Shown here piece after piece: positions 11,010 to 22,459 of a stretch of DNA of 64,000 nt. The translations under genes were made by a program, and so were the position numbers. The notes under the pieces were generated by a model. It did no database searches and was not told where the DNA came from. It saw only the letters and a list, made by a program, of their open reading frames with translations. Source of the DNA: Laccaria trichodermophora (lineage: Eukaryota; Basidiomycota; Agaricomycetes; Agaricales; Hydnangiaceae); assembly GCA_018417955.1 (NCBI GenBank), contig JACTVC010000002.1:3100001-3164000 (forward strand), in the 5' to 3' direction. Every line of letters begins with the position of its first letter. Within the stretch, counting starts at the first letter, position 1.

Positions 11010-12660
11010 ATGGCCTGTGCACATTTCCTATTATGGAAATATATATAGAAAATGAGAGAAAAAGGGGGGGGGGGGAAATAGATATGTGGTCAATATGGTA
11101 ATTAATACAAATACAGCCAGAAAAATAAGAAAAGAAATTCAATAATGCTAGAAAATTAGACAATTAAACTTAAAATAATAATGTATTGTTGAAAATATTG
11201 GGGTACAATATACAGGGTCTGTGCATATTTTCCAATATGGTAATTAATACAAATATATGAAGAAAAATAAGAAGAAATTCAAATGATATGTGATAATTTT
11301 GATGTACTGTTTACTTGGTGTGGGCATATTTCCAAATATGGTAATTAATGAAAATATAGCCAGAAAATTAGAAGAAAAACAGAAACATAATGTACTATTA
11401 TTGACAATATATACATACTATGAACATAGTTTGTGCATATTTTCTGATATAGTAATTGATACAAATATAGCCAGAAAAATAAGAAAATAGACAATTGTTG
11501 ACAATATTGGGTATGTACATGGCCTGTGCACATTTGCTAATATAGTAATTAATACAAATGTAATTAGTAAAATCAGAAAAATCATGTGATGTAAATAGTT
11601 CTTGGTGTACTGTTTACTTGGTCTGTCCATATTGCCACTTATAGTCTATGATGAAAATATAGCCATAAAATTACAGGAAAAAGAGGAAAATAATAGACTA
11701 TATCAGGAATATTGAGGTACCATATACATGGTTTATGTGTGATCAATCATGTGATATAGTCATCATGTGATGGGATCATGTGACAATGTGATGTGATGTA
11801 TCATGTGGTCTGATCATGTGACATATTATATGATGTATCATGTGATACAGTCACATAATAGCCACTTATCTAGTATTTAGTGTGGCTACTACAATTCCAA
11901 AATAAAGTAAGTATTGCATTTCCACATGAAAAATTGAAGAGAAAGAGAAAAAATAATAGAGGAAATTCAGTAAAGCTGGAAATTCAGAAAAATAAAATAA
12001 TAATAATAAAGTAATGTTAAAAATACTGGAGTACAAAATACAGGGTCTGAATATTTTCGAATATGATAATCAACAGAAATATAGGCAGAAAAATAAAATA
12101 AAAAATCAAATGATATGTGATAATTTTGATGTACTGTTTACTTGGCTTGTGCATGTTTCCAAGTATGGTAATTAACGAAAATATAGCCAGAAAATTAGAA
12201 GAAAAACAGAAAAATAATGTAATATTATTGACAATATTGACATACTATGAACATATTTTGTGCACATTTTCTAATATAGTAATTAATACAAATATAATTA
12301 TAAAAAAGGAAAAAGACATCATGTGATGTAAATAGATCTTGGTGCACTGTTTACTTGGTCTGTGCATATTTCCAAATAAAGTAAATAATGAAAATATATC
12401 CAATTAGAGCCAAAGAGGAAAATAATAGACTATTGTCAGGAATATTGAGGTACCATATACATTGTTTATGTGCATTTTCTAATATAGTAATTGATACAAA
12501 TATACTATAAGAATCAGAAAAGAAAAGAGAAAAAAAGGACAGACATACCATTGACTGTTATTGACAATGTGGGTGCATGGTGGACATGACCTGTGCATAT
12601 TTCCAAATAGGGTAATTTGTACAAATATAGCCAGAAAATTGCAATAAAATGAGAGTAGCA
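11010..12660 (+). repeat. AT-rich degenerate tandem repeat, period about 105-125 bp
   Basis: A core resembling TGTGCATATTTCCAAATATGG, then TAATTAATACAAATATAGCCAGAAAA, recurs near 11017, 11220, 11322, 11432, 11526, 11622, 12147, 12259, 12360, 12468 and 12590. A gap at 11730-12100 holds a CATGTGATGTGAT-rich stretch. Short frames here are artefacts. Confidence 0.8.
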
Positions 12661-13489
12661 TTGGGGAAAATGTAGATGGTAATTACTGGTGGTCATAATA
12701 TTGCAGAGCTGATTTCAGAGTCCATTTTGCATTTTTGAATGAGAAATATTACTATTTTAAATGAAAATCATTTATAAAATATGGTAAAAATGAGAAAAAA
12801 TAGGACTTCTTGTTGGGTACTGTTGTCAAGGTCTAAAATACAAAGCTAAAAAACAAAATTCAAGTATTTCTAATAGAGAGATCAGAATTCTGGAGGATTC
12901 TAGCCATTTCTGCAGAAATAAGTGGGGCACAACAAAGTACTGGCAGTCATGATGGTGTTAAATTTAATATATTATTATAGTCAACAAATACAAATACATC
13001 ACCTATACATTTACATGAAACATCAAACTCTGACAATCCTCAGAACTCTCCAGTGCTCAGGAACATACCTCTATGGGAGTGAGAAAATATAGCTAGCATA
13101 GTAAATGTAACAATCCCCAGAACTCTCTCTAGTTTTCAGAAACATAGGTTTACTGCAGTGAAGAATATGGCTTGCACATCAGCCAATATTTACCTCTGGT
13201 AATTTGCATGAATAATAGACAACAGTAATGATTCAGTTGGTAAGGCTAATCTATTGTAGGCAATTACCAATATAAACTCAATATAAGAGCAGTCAGTAAA
13301 AACCTTTATTATCTGATGAAGCAGAATTTAGAGGCTATAACTATATAACAAATAGCTGAATACCAATAGATACAGTTGCATGCAATATATAATCTGCTGT
13401 TTCTATAATAAAAATATAATATAAAAGTTAAAGGGCAAGTTTAGGACCAAAATTATCTTTATGATAAATTTTGTACAAAAGTGGAATCC
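12661..13489. other. gene-free AT-rich stretch with a small duplication
   Basis: No gene is seen. Two diverged copies of a segment around CAATCCTCAGAACTCTC (near 13037 and 13113) form a short tandem duplication with about 80-bp spacing. Confidence 0.4.
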
Positions 13490-13998
13490 AGAAGATAAAA
13501 GTTTGAATGGTCAAAAAATTTTGAAGTTTTTTTTTTTGAAACTAGGACCCCAGATACTCCATGACACTGGCAGGAAATCTTTTGCCTGTGTGACATGGCT
13601 AAAACATTTCCAAGCAGTGTGACATGGTCAAAAGATTTTTCAGCAGTGTGACATGGCTCAAACATTTCTTAGCAGTGTGACATGACCAAAAGATTTTTCA
13701 GCAGTGTGACATAGCTAAAACATTTCCAACCAGTCTGAAACACTTCAAATATTTCCTACCACTCTAACATGCTTCAAACATTTCCAACCACTTTCAGATG
13801 GCTAGGATATTTTTCAATACAAAATATCAACCCAAACATTTCTGGTCACAATATTAAAGATCAAACATTTTCTACCCAATCCAATATTATATTTTTATCC
13901 AAAGGCAAAAAAATAAACGGCTGGCACCACCTATTAGCCTGGATACATTCTTATATTTTACAAGGCTAATAGCTTGGTCAAGGTGGGTGACTGAAGTG
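13490..13998 (-). repeat. CACTTCAGTCACCC dispersed repeat, copy A
   Basis: Read on the minus strand it starts CACTTCAGTCACCCACC and ends ACTTTTATCTTCT. It is a near full-length match in opposite orientation to 44257-44763. The middle is a degenerate tandem array of CATGTCACACTGCT-AAAAATCTTTT units. Near the 3' end comes GGGGTCCTAGTTTC followed by an A run. Confidence 0.85.
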
Positions 13999-14000
13999 CC

Positions 14001-15591
14001 TACACCGCCAAATGTTTAAAACGCTGATGGCATCTGGCATGAATCTCTGCTTGACAGGTTTTTGATGGAGGTTGCCTTGGCATGGATGGCAGGTGTGTCG
14101 GAGCTTGGGGCGTAAATGTTAGCTCCAGCGGCTTGACAGCTGACCCACAGGTTTCTGACTCTTCTTGAGGAGACATGTACCTCCAACTTTCTTTGGGCAA
14201 CGAAATAGTGTAATTAAGATAAAAATTAATCATAAGATAGTAACAAAATGATACAATGAGCACTCCCAAGCTCTTACAGGTGGAAAAATTGGGGGAATGT
14301 GAGTTCAACGTGAAAAGGCCCATGCGACAAGCTCTCAAAAAATTCTTTCAAGTTGTTTAAACTCCGCGCAATGTTTGGTTACTTCCAAACTTCAACCAGA
14401 ACCAAACTCACTTTCTTCTTCACCACAACCATCTCCCATTGCCCGGCTGCCAAGTTGCTCCCATCCTCGTTCCTAAACCCTCTGTGTCCTCATGTAAACT
14501 CCCTCATGTTGTTGTTTTGGTTGTCCTTGTTCCCTACCTGTGCACCTGTGCACAGTCATCAGTGCTCTGGGCTTTTGTTTCCACCCAATGCCCCTTTCAC
14601 CATCATCAAACCCTAGACAAACGGCGATGAGGGCCCATCAACACATCAACAAACAGTGCCGAGGGCCAATAACCACTACCACTCCCAACGAGGGCCCAGC
14701 ATCACTGTCAACGAACAATGATGCGCACCACACACGACCCCTGTCAATGAAGGGTGACGAGTGCCCACGATCATCGACGAACCATGTCGAATGCGCACCA
14801 CCATCAATGAACAAGTACAAGAGCCCACGACACCATACATGAACGGAGACGAGCACTCACAACCACCATTAACCAACAGCCCACCACCTACAACAACGAG
14901 GGCCCAGCATCACCGTCAACGAACGGCTACCAGGGCCTGCAGCTACCACCACCTCCAATGAGGGCCCAGCACCCATCAACGAACGGCAACAAATGCCCAC
15001 CACCACCCAGAACCATGTCGAACACCCACCTCCATGAATCACGTCGAGTGAAATCAGCTTGGTCAACACCACCACAAACAGTGCCCACGAACCCTCCTAT
15101 GTACAGTCCTGCATCAGAGTGGCCAGTGCGTCGACCACGTAACCAACCATGGCTCACTCGTCTTCTCATGTGGGTGAGCCAGGTCCATTGGGTAGTAGAT
15201 TGACTAGTTAACCCCTGTGTTCCCCCTCGTCAAAATACAATTCATTCTTTTGTTTATGTATTCGAATCAAAGTCTATTGTGGTGCAACATATTAAAAGAG
15301 AAATACAAAAGATGTGTTTCTAGCTGTAAGAGATGACAGAAAACATTAACCAGCCATGTTGGCCCTCAGCTGGGTTGAAGGCCACTGGATTTCCATCAGT
15401 GGCCTTCGTGCCCCAGCTGTCCCCAATGTTTGACCAAAACATCAAGGCAACATCAACCTGGTGACATGATGCTATTAGTCGTTTTTCAACTCTTGGGAAA
15501 TGTTACATCAGCATGTCTGACAGGTGGTGCAGGCTTGGGATCAGGCCCTGGCTTCCAGGTCTCTCACACATTTTTATTAATCGGCGGTGTA
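14001..15591. mobile_element. candidate TIR element with TACACCGCC ends
   Basis: The left end is TACACCGCC (14001-14009) and the right end is its exact reverse complement (15583-15591), compatible with a TA duplication plus CACCGCC termini. The right subterminal 85 bp is homologous to 39353-39437. The interior (about 14630-15170) is a GAC/GTC-rich minisatellite whose frames are artefacts. There is no transposase, so it would be non-autonomous. The ends are short and the boundary is an inference. Confidence 0.45.
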
Positions 15592-15604
15592 TGAGGGCCC
15601 AATA

Positions 15605-15910
15605 CCATGGTATGTCCCATCTATTTCTTGGAGTCCCCTGGGGGTAGCCAGGTACTCCCATGGGATTTCCATGGTATCTACTAGGACTACCACATTCCTC
15701 TTACATTTTCCTGGGAGTCCAAACTATTATATTCTCTGGGACTCCTCAAGGTGAGGGACTCCCATATGGTTCACTGGGACTCCCAAGTATATATGTACTG
15801 AATTTTCTACTCACTGGGACTCCCCAGGGTGAGGGATTCCCATCTGGTTAATTGGGACTCCCAAGTATATCTGTACCTGGATTCCTATTCCCTGGGACTC
15901 CCATATATAT
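15605..15910 (+). repeat. GGGACTCCC minisatellite, period about 80 bp
   Basis: Units of CTGGGACTCCC(C/T)AAGG-type sequence alternate with TGGGACTCCCAAGTATAT. About 3-4 degenerate units are present. Confidence 0.75.
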
Positions 15911-16148
15911 ATATGCCTGTGAGTACTAAGTAGCAAAAACCAAGCCTTATATCATAACAGAGAAAGCTTAAAACTTCTGCCAACCAAGCCTTCTACTAGA
16001 ACAAACTCATAACAACCAAACCTTATATACTACAACAGGAAGGCTTGAAACTTATAAGATAGAGTCTAAGGTTGCATATTTTGGAGTTGACACTAAGCCT
16101 TATACTATAAAAAACATGGAAACATAAGTACAACTTTAAGTTGCATGG
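15911..16148. other. AT-rich spacer before LTR element 2
   Basis: No gene is seen. Several imperfect copies of a CAAGCCTTATA-type motif occur. The last five bases, CATGG (16144-16148), may be the target site sequence of the following LTR element. Confidence 0.4.
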
Positions 16149-16388
16149 TGTAATCATGGATTACGCATATTTGGTATCATCTTCTCTTTGTTTGGTATTA
16201 TCTTCCCATAGACGCATCACGTACACAACTCCCATCCATCTTCTTCTCTTTCCACAACCATCATCATCGCACCACCTTTTCTTTGTATTCGCTACCTCTA
16301 TATTCTCAGAATCATACACGCGGTCTAATTCTGTTCTTCGCGTGTTGAGTCGTAATCTATCCCTCTTAACAGGGGATAGATTTCCACT
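16149..16388 (+). repeat. 5' LTR of Ty3/Gypsy element 2
   Basis: It matches 26922-27172 from TGTAATCATGG through GATAGATTTCCACT. It lacks the TTTTCCTTAGT insertion present in the right copy. Downstream sequence diverges at once after 16388. Confidence 0.8.
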
Positions 16389-16741
16389 TTTTTTGAATTA
16401 TAACCGTGCATATATTCTGCTGACACGTCGCCCAACAGTTAAAACGCCATCACCGAGCAGCATATCCTTTTGCAGCCTCGACGACACGCTTTAACCAATC
16501 CAATCGTATGTGTAACTCATAGCTGTTCCCAACCGTACCGTTTTCAACTGTTGCCGTCACTGTAGTGGAGGGTCTTCTGCCTGTACCACCTACCTCGCCG
16601 CCCTCCTCACCATTATCATCCGTCACATCCGAACCGTCTTTAACACCACCACCTGTTGCTCACCGTTTTACATGCGCAACAGTCGTTAACCGTCAATTAC
16701 CTCTTCTGCACGGCCTTGAACCTATTACGAGGCCTCGTAAT

Positions 16742-19700
16742 ATGCACCGTAACCAACACTCTCAACGAAAACCATCCATTACCCTGTCTTCCGACTCCTC
16801 AAGCGACGATAATCACGCATATATCCAACCAAAAACCAAAATGTCTACTCCGTCTACCGTCACCTCAGCCACTGTCGAACCTACTAGCAGCAAAGTGCCT
16901 GTTTTAACTAGTGGTGAAGTCTCACCATCAGTTATGATGGAATTTGAAAATGCCTGTTACGATTTTTTCGAAGCGAAATCGGTTCCTGCCGATAAACAGG
17001 TGGCTTTCATCTTACCTGGCATCAGGGACCTCCGAATTTGTAACTGGATTGCCACCGTCGTCGCCTTACCCTTCCCATCTTTTATGAAACAACTCCGCGG
17101 GAACTACCTTCACCCCGACTGGGAAGATCACATTCGTGACGAGATTTTAAACTCTCGTCTTGACCCGAACAAGGAATCTTTTTGGTCGTGGGCACAACAT
17201 GTAATCAAGTTAAACTGTCTTTTGCACAACACCACCTCCGTTTTTGATGACGCCACACTTCGTAATCAGCTCGATGCACATCTTGACGAAGGCCTCAAAG
17301 AACGCGTCAAACATAGCGACGCGAAGAAAGAGAAAACTTTGAAAACTTGGATTGACGCCGTACGCCGTCTTGACGAAACTCGCATTAGCGAAAATAAACA
17401 TCAGAGGGAACTGATCGAGGAAACATTCAATAAGCGGCAGGCCAAGCGCTTGGCTACAGACTCGAATGCCCTTCGCAACCCTTCGCGTTGCAATAACGCT
17501 TCTTCATCCTCCAACACCAACTTGTCTTCTTCCACCTTCACTCCATTGCCGCTACTTCTTGACAGTGAATGCACCTTGCTCAACGAACACGATGGCTGCA
17601 CTAAGTGCAGGAAATTCTATGTCGGCCACCGCTCTCGTGACTGTCCTACAGGTTTCCCTTCAGGCAAGGGTTACAAAACCCTTACTCTTATGGACGCGCT
17701 TGGATCCAAGAAAGGAAAGACTACCACATCCACGTCTTCCACTAAACAAGTCGCGAAACCCGTCGCTGCCACGGCCCCGTCCTCGGATGATGAACCAAAC
17801 ACGATCGCCACCGTCTTACCCTCCGCCAGTGACTACGAATCTGACTCAGCGGAAGACGCAGACCTTTCTAAACATGATGTGAGTGCCCCAACCAAGTCTA
17901 AACACCTTGTTTGGGACTGTCAAATCCATGGTCTGATTGCCGATTTTCCAGTGAAAACTCGAGCCTTGATCGATAACGGCGCGCACGTCGTCCTCATACG
18001 TCCTGAACTTGTCACAGACCTGAACCTTAGAAAACATTGCCTCCATGAACCCGAAATTGTAGACGTCGCAATGAACAACGGACAGAAATCGCGCTCTACA
18101 CTGTATGAATATGTAAAACTGTCCCTCACCTCTTTAGATGCCATTTGGACCTCTAGATCAGTAAAAGCCCTCATCGCTCCAAACCTTTGCATGCCTATTA
18201 TTCTTGGACTACCCTTTTTGATACACAATACCATCATAACGGACCATGCAGACAGAACTTGTATAGATAAACGTTTGAATTATGACCTGTTGAACCCCAA
18301 ACCCGTTGTACCACCACCTCCACCGAAACCGCGTTTGCGCGAACAGTTAGTGGAGAATAAGGTGAACAAAAAATTGGTACTTGCCGAATTAATGATGGTG
18401 TGCAACGATCGCTTCAAAAACCATAAACTGCGACCTGAAATCACGAAAGATTTTAATGTGGCTGGCGCAATACATGACAGAATTGAAATACTGGCATCAC
18501 AAGAATCTCTTCTCAAACGAGACGCGAAAGTTCGTAGGGAATTCAAGGAGGTTTTTGAACTGATCCCTCACGTCAACGAATTGCCATCAGACGTTTTCGC
18601 CTCAATAAAACTCAAAGATGCAGAGAAAACTATAAAATCACGTTCATATCCTTCACCTCGAAAGTACAAAGAGGCATGGGGTATTTTAATTCAACAACAT
18701 CTTGATGCAGGTCGAATTCAACCATCCTCATCACCTTGTGCCTCACCTGCCTTCATCGTACCGAAGGCGAATCCGAATGTATTACCACGATGGGTAAATG
18801 ACTACAGACAATTGAATGAAAATACAGTGACCGACTCCCATTCAATTCCACGTATCAATGACATACTTGCGGATTGCGCTAAAGGCAAAATATGGGGAAC
18901 CATAGATATGACAAATAGCTTCTTTCAAACACGTATGCACCCTAACAACGTACATCTAACCGCTGTGAATACTCCCCTCGGTCTCTACGAATGGCTGGTT
19001 ATGCCTATGGGCCTTAAGAACGCACCGGCTATTCACCAACGTCGTGTTACCGCCGCCCTAAGAGAACTAATTGGCAAAATATGCCATATATATCTAGATG
19101 ACATCGTCATCTGGTCGCAAACAATTGAAGAGCATGAACGGAATGTTAAACAAGTCCTGAAAGCACTTAGAGATGCGCGTTTATATGTCAATCCAGATAA
19201 AACGCACCTTTTCTGCCTAGAAATCGATTTCTTGGGCCACCGCATTAGTTCACATGGCATTGAAGCAGACAGCAAAAAAGCCGACCAGATCATGAATTGG
19301 CCAATCCCTAAATCTGCGACAGACGCCAGGAGTTTCCTAGGCCTGGTCCGGTACCTAGCTGATTTTCTGCCAAGCCTTGCTGAATACACAGGAATTTTAA
19401 CTGAACTCACCACCCTTGCTGCAGAAAAGAATTTTCCGGCATGGTCGGATCGCTATCAACAGGCCTTTGATTCTGTAAAATCAATTGTCATTGGACGAGA
19501 GTGCTTAACAACCGTCGACTTGTCAAAAATGCCGGAATACAAGATTTTTGTAACAACAGACGCCAGTGATAAACGTTCGGGCGCCATTCTATCTTTCGGA
19601 AAAACCTGGGCATCAGCGCGCCCTGTCACATTCGACTCAATGACATTCAAGGGCGCTGAATTAAACTACCCTGTCCATGAGAAAGAATTATTGGCCGTCA

Positions 19701-21637
19701 TCAGAGCACTGAAGAAATGGAGGATGGACCTACTGGGTTCTCCTTTCTTCATTTATACAGACCATAAAACCCTCGAAAATTTTAACACACAAAAAGATTT
19801 ATCGCGCCGGCAAGCGCGATGGATGGAACTAATGTCGCAGTACGATGCTAAAATTGTTTACATCAAGGGAGATGACAACTGTGTCGCCGACGCGCTCTCA
19901 CGACTGCCATACGAAAACGAGTTACAACTGGCTGAAGACACAGCGAAACATCCCTATAGTTACTGTGCTGACGACGAACCGCTAACATCTGTGGCCAGCA
20001 TTCACACTGGGGATTTCCCCTCAGTGATGAAAGCAGCAGAATCACTCGCAGAAAGCCCGGACCTCACGTCAATAAATTCAATGTTGAATATTTCAGCGGA
20101 CAAGCACATCCTCCAACAAATTAAAGATGGATATGAAACTGACCCCTGGTGCAAGAAATTGCACGCAGCGACCCTAAGCTGGCCAGGGCTCCAACAAAAA
20201 AATGAATTGTGGTACGTTGGCGACCGTCTGATCATCCCACGTACAGGCTCCATTCGTGAAGCTTTATTTCAACTGGCACACGATTCCCTGGGCCATTTTG
20301 GATTCGACAAATCGTATGGGTCACTACACTCTTCCTACTACTGGCCCAACATGCGGAGAGACTTGGAAAAGGGTTATGTTGCATCGTGTCCGGAATGCCA
20401 ACGCAACAAATCAACAACCTCGAAACCAATTGGCCCGCTCCACCCTCTTCCAATACCTGATGAGCGAGGCGACTCTGTTGCAATGGATTTCATCGGTCCA
20501 CTACCCGAAGACGAGGGTAATAATTGTATTGTGACCTTCACAGACCGACTGGGCAGCGACATTCAACTAGCTGCCACACGGACGGATATTACTGCAGAAG
20601 AACTAGCCTACGTTTTCTTCGATAAATGGTATTGCGAGAACGGTCTGCCAACTGATATTGTCTCTGACAGAGATAAACTGTTCATCTCAAAATTCTGGCA
20701 CACACTGCACAAATTGACCGGCGTCAAGCTAAAAATGTCAACCGCTTACCACCTGCAAACAGACGGAGCAAGTGAAAGGACAAATAAAACGGTAAACCAG
20801 TGCCTGCGCTTTCATGTGGAACGAAATCAACTAGGATGGTCGCATGCCCTACCCCACATCCGATTTCACATTATGAACACTGTCAACAAATCTACTGGTT
20901 TTACCCCCTTTCAGCTGCGTATGGGTAGAAGTCCACGTGTTATACCCCCCTTGATCCCACTCGCACGTAACGCATCACCGGAAGACATATCTGCGCACGA
21001 CATCATCCAACGTCTCCAAGATGATGTATCTGAAGCTCAAGACAACCTTCTACAAGCTAAAATTTCTCAATCCGTCGAAGCGAATAAACACCGCTCACTC
21101 GATTTCCCTTTCACAATAGGTTCATGCGTACGTCTGACAACACTACATCAGCGCAACGAATACAAGTCCAAAGGGGAAAAACGAGTCACGAAATTTATAC
21201 CGCACTACGATGGTCCATACACAGTCATCGACACGGACGAAAAGCACTCCACCGTAACAATTGAACTCCCTAACGCCCCGAATATTTTCCCAACCTTCCA
21301 CACATCCGAAGTCCTCCCTTTCGTTGACTTGTGTAAGAGGCCATTGCAAGCATGGCAGAAACGAGTCCTCTTTTGCAAGGGCAATAGTAAACTATTTCTA
21401 TTATCTTCTGCTTGTTTCTTTTTTTCTAGGTACCTTTTTATCACAAATAAGTACCATTTTCTATTTGAATCTTGCAGTACCTCAGCATCATTACCAGCAA
21501 TGAAAAACAATGTCACACTTGGAAAAGTCTTTTACATATATCTTGACAATGGAAGCAGTTCAGAATATAGCTCACATAGAGTCGAGAAGCTACAGTGTAT
21601 GGCTACAACTTTCATTTTCACCATTTTTCATAATTGA
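16742..21637 (+). CDS. Gag-Pol polyprotein of Ty3/Gypsy element 2, C-terminus displaced
   Basis: The open frame reaches back to 16565, where the codon is GTG; the first in-frame ATG is at 16742. Positions below count from 16565. A CX2CX6HX4C knuckle lies at 345-360 (CTKCRKFYVGHRSRDC). The protease has IDNGAH near 469-474, with Asn where Ser or Thr is usual. Reverse transcriptase has YLDD at 843-846, and RNase H has TTDAS near 997-1001. The integrase triad is D1308 (MDFIGP), D1368 (SDRD) and E1404 (DGASERTN), giving 35 residues between the second D and E. The genuine frame ends at about FHTSEVLPFV (around 21330). The remaining 100 or so residues are read from the inserted DNA. The chromodomain belonging to this protein is at 26536-26774. 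Confidence 0.9.
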   Translation: MHRNQHSQRKPSITLSSDSSSDDNHAYIQPKTKMSTPSTVTSATVEPTSSKVPVLTSGEVSPSVMMEFENACYDFFEAKSVPADKQVAFILPGIRDLRICNWIATVVALPFPSFMKQLRGNYLHPDWEDHIRDEILNSRLDPNKESFWSWAQHVIKLNCLLHNTTSVFDDATLRNQLDAHLDEGLKERVKHSDAKKEKTLKTWIDAVRRLDETRISENKHQRELIEETFNKRQAKRLATDSNALRNPSRCNNASSSSNTNLSSSTFTPLPLLLDSECTLLNEHDGCTKCRKFYVGHRSRDCPTGFPSGKGYKTLTLMDALGSKKGKTTTSTSSTKQVAKPVAATAPSSDDEPNTIATVLPSASDYESDSAEDADLSKHDVSAPTKSKHLVWDCQIHGLIADFPVKTRALIDNGAHVVLIRPELVTDLNLRKHCLHEPEIVDVAMNNGQKSRSTLYEYVKLSLTSLDAIWTSRSVKALIAPNLCMPIILGLPFLIHNTIITDHADRTCIDKRLNYDLLNPKPVVPPPPPKPRLREQLVENKVNKKLVLAELMMVCNDRFKNHKLRPEITKDFNVAGAIHDRIEILASQESLLKRDAKVRREFKEVFELIPHVNELPSDVFASIKLKDAEKTIKSRSYPSPRKYKEAWGILIQQHLDAGRIQPSSSPCASPAFIVPKANPNVLPRWVNDYRQLNENTVTDSHSIPRINDILADCAKGKIWGTIDMTNSFFQTRMHPNNVHLTAVNTPLGLYEWLVMPMGLKNAPAIHQRRVTAALRELIGKICHIYLDDIVIWSQTIEEHERNVKQVLKALRDARLYVNPDKTHLFCLEIDFLGHRISSHGIEADSKKADQIMNWPIPKSATDARSFLGLVRYLADFLPSLAEYTGILTELTTLAAEKNFPAWSDRYQQAFDSVKSIVIGRECLTTVDLSKMPEYKIFVTTDASDKRSGAILSFGKTWASARPVTFDSMTFKGAELNYPVHEKELLAVIRALKKWRMDLLGSPFFIYTDHKTLENFNTQKDLSRRQARWMELMSQYDAKIVYIKGDDNCVADALSRLPYENELQLAEDTAKHPYSYCADDEPLTSVASIHTGDFPSVMKAAESLAESPDLTSINSMLNISADKHILQQIKDGYETDPWCKKLHAATLSWPGLQQKNELWYVGDRLIIPRTGSIREALFQLAHDSLGHFGFDKSYGSLHSSYYWPNMRRDLEKGYVASCPECQRNKSTTSKPIGPLHPLPIPDERGDSVAMDFIGPLPEDEGNNCIVTFTDRLGSDIQLAATRTDITAEELAYVFFDKWYCENGLPTDIVSDRDKLFISKFWHTLHKLTGVKLKMSTAYHLQTDGASERTNKTVNQCLRFHVERNQLGWSHALPHIRFHIMNTVNKSTGFTPFQLRMGRSPRVIPPLIPLARNASPEDISAHDIIQRLQDDVSEAQDNLLQAKISQSVEANKHRSLDFPFTIGSCVRLTTLHQRNEYKSKGEKRVTKFIPHYDGPYTVIDTDEKHSTVTIELPNAPNIFPTFHTSEVLPFVDLCKRPLQAWQKRVLFCKGNSKLFLLSSACFFFSRYLFITNKYHFLFESCSTSASLPAMKNNVTLGKVFYIYLDNGSSSEYSSHRVEKLQCMATTFIFTIFHN

Positions 21638-21665
21638 TCATGTGACTATCATCCCAAGATCCCAT
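21500..21665 (+). repeat. fragment homologous to foldback-element arm
   Basis: This stretch, including CTTGGAAAAGTCTTTTACAT and GCTACAGTGTATGGCTACAA, is clearly related to 50120-50280 and its mirror copy at 48150-48310. It shows an older relative of the foldback element inside retroelement 2. Confidence 0.7.
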
Positions 21666-21834
21666 TACATGGACCCTGATAGATAAAATTATTCTTCACT
21701 TGGTTTTCTTCACTTTTTGGTCAAAGAAGGTGATATTTTCTTTGTGGAATGGACTCTGAAGGCAGTGTCTGATGTTCTATACATCATTCAAATATCTTTC
21801 TCATTTTTCTGCTATTTTCCACCTAATTTTGGAT

Positions 21835-22370
21835 ATATTACCATATTTGGAACTAGACCCTGGACCCTGACAACATTACCTTATGTTATCACCAAGAATA
21901 AGCACTATCTCCCATTTTTTCCTGATTTTTGGGGTATTTTTTGGCCATCTTTGGGTATATTACCATATTTAGAAATGGACCCTGGACCCTGACAACATTA
22001 CTCAACATTATTACTAGCAATGGGCACCATCCCCCAGTTTTTCTAATTTTTTTGGCTTTTTTTCAGGCTGTTTCTGCTATATTACCATATTTAGGTATGC
22101 ACCCTGGACCCTGAAAACAACCCCCAATGTCATCACCAATGATGAACACCACCCTCCATTTCTTTCTGATTTTTCAGTTATTTTGTGGTTATTTTTGGCT
22201 AAATTACCATATTTGGAAACGTGCCCTGGACCCTGAAAACAACCTCCAACATCATCACCAATAGTGAGCACCTCCCCCAAATTTTTCTGAATTTTCTGCT
22301 ATTTTATTGTTATTTTACATCTGAAAAAGCATACATTTCCTAATTTAGACATGCCCCCTGGACCCTGAAA
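21835..22370 (+). repeat. tandem repeat, 122-bp period
   Basis: ACCATATTT followed by CCCTGGACCCTGA recurs with TGGACCCTG at about 21861, 21983, 22105, 22227 and 22359, giving spacings of 122, 122, 122 and 132 bp. The core ACCATATTTGGAAA resembles the 11-12.7 kb repeat family. Confidence 0.85.
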
Positions 22371-22459
22371 ACAACCTCCAACATCATCATCAACAGTGAG
22401 CACCACCTCTGATTTTGCCTGATTTTTCTGCTATTTTAGTGCTATTTTTCATTTAAAAA

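Noticed and set aside
16141..16494. 117-residue frame over the 5' LTR
   Set aside because: It covers the LTR and is repeated in part at the 3' LTR, so it is not a separate gene.
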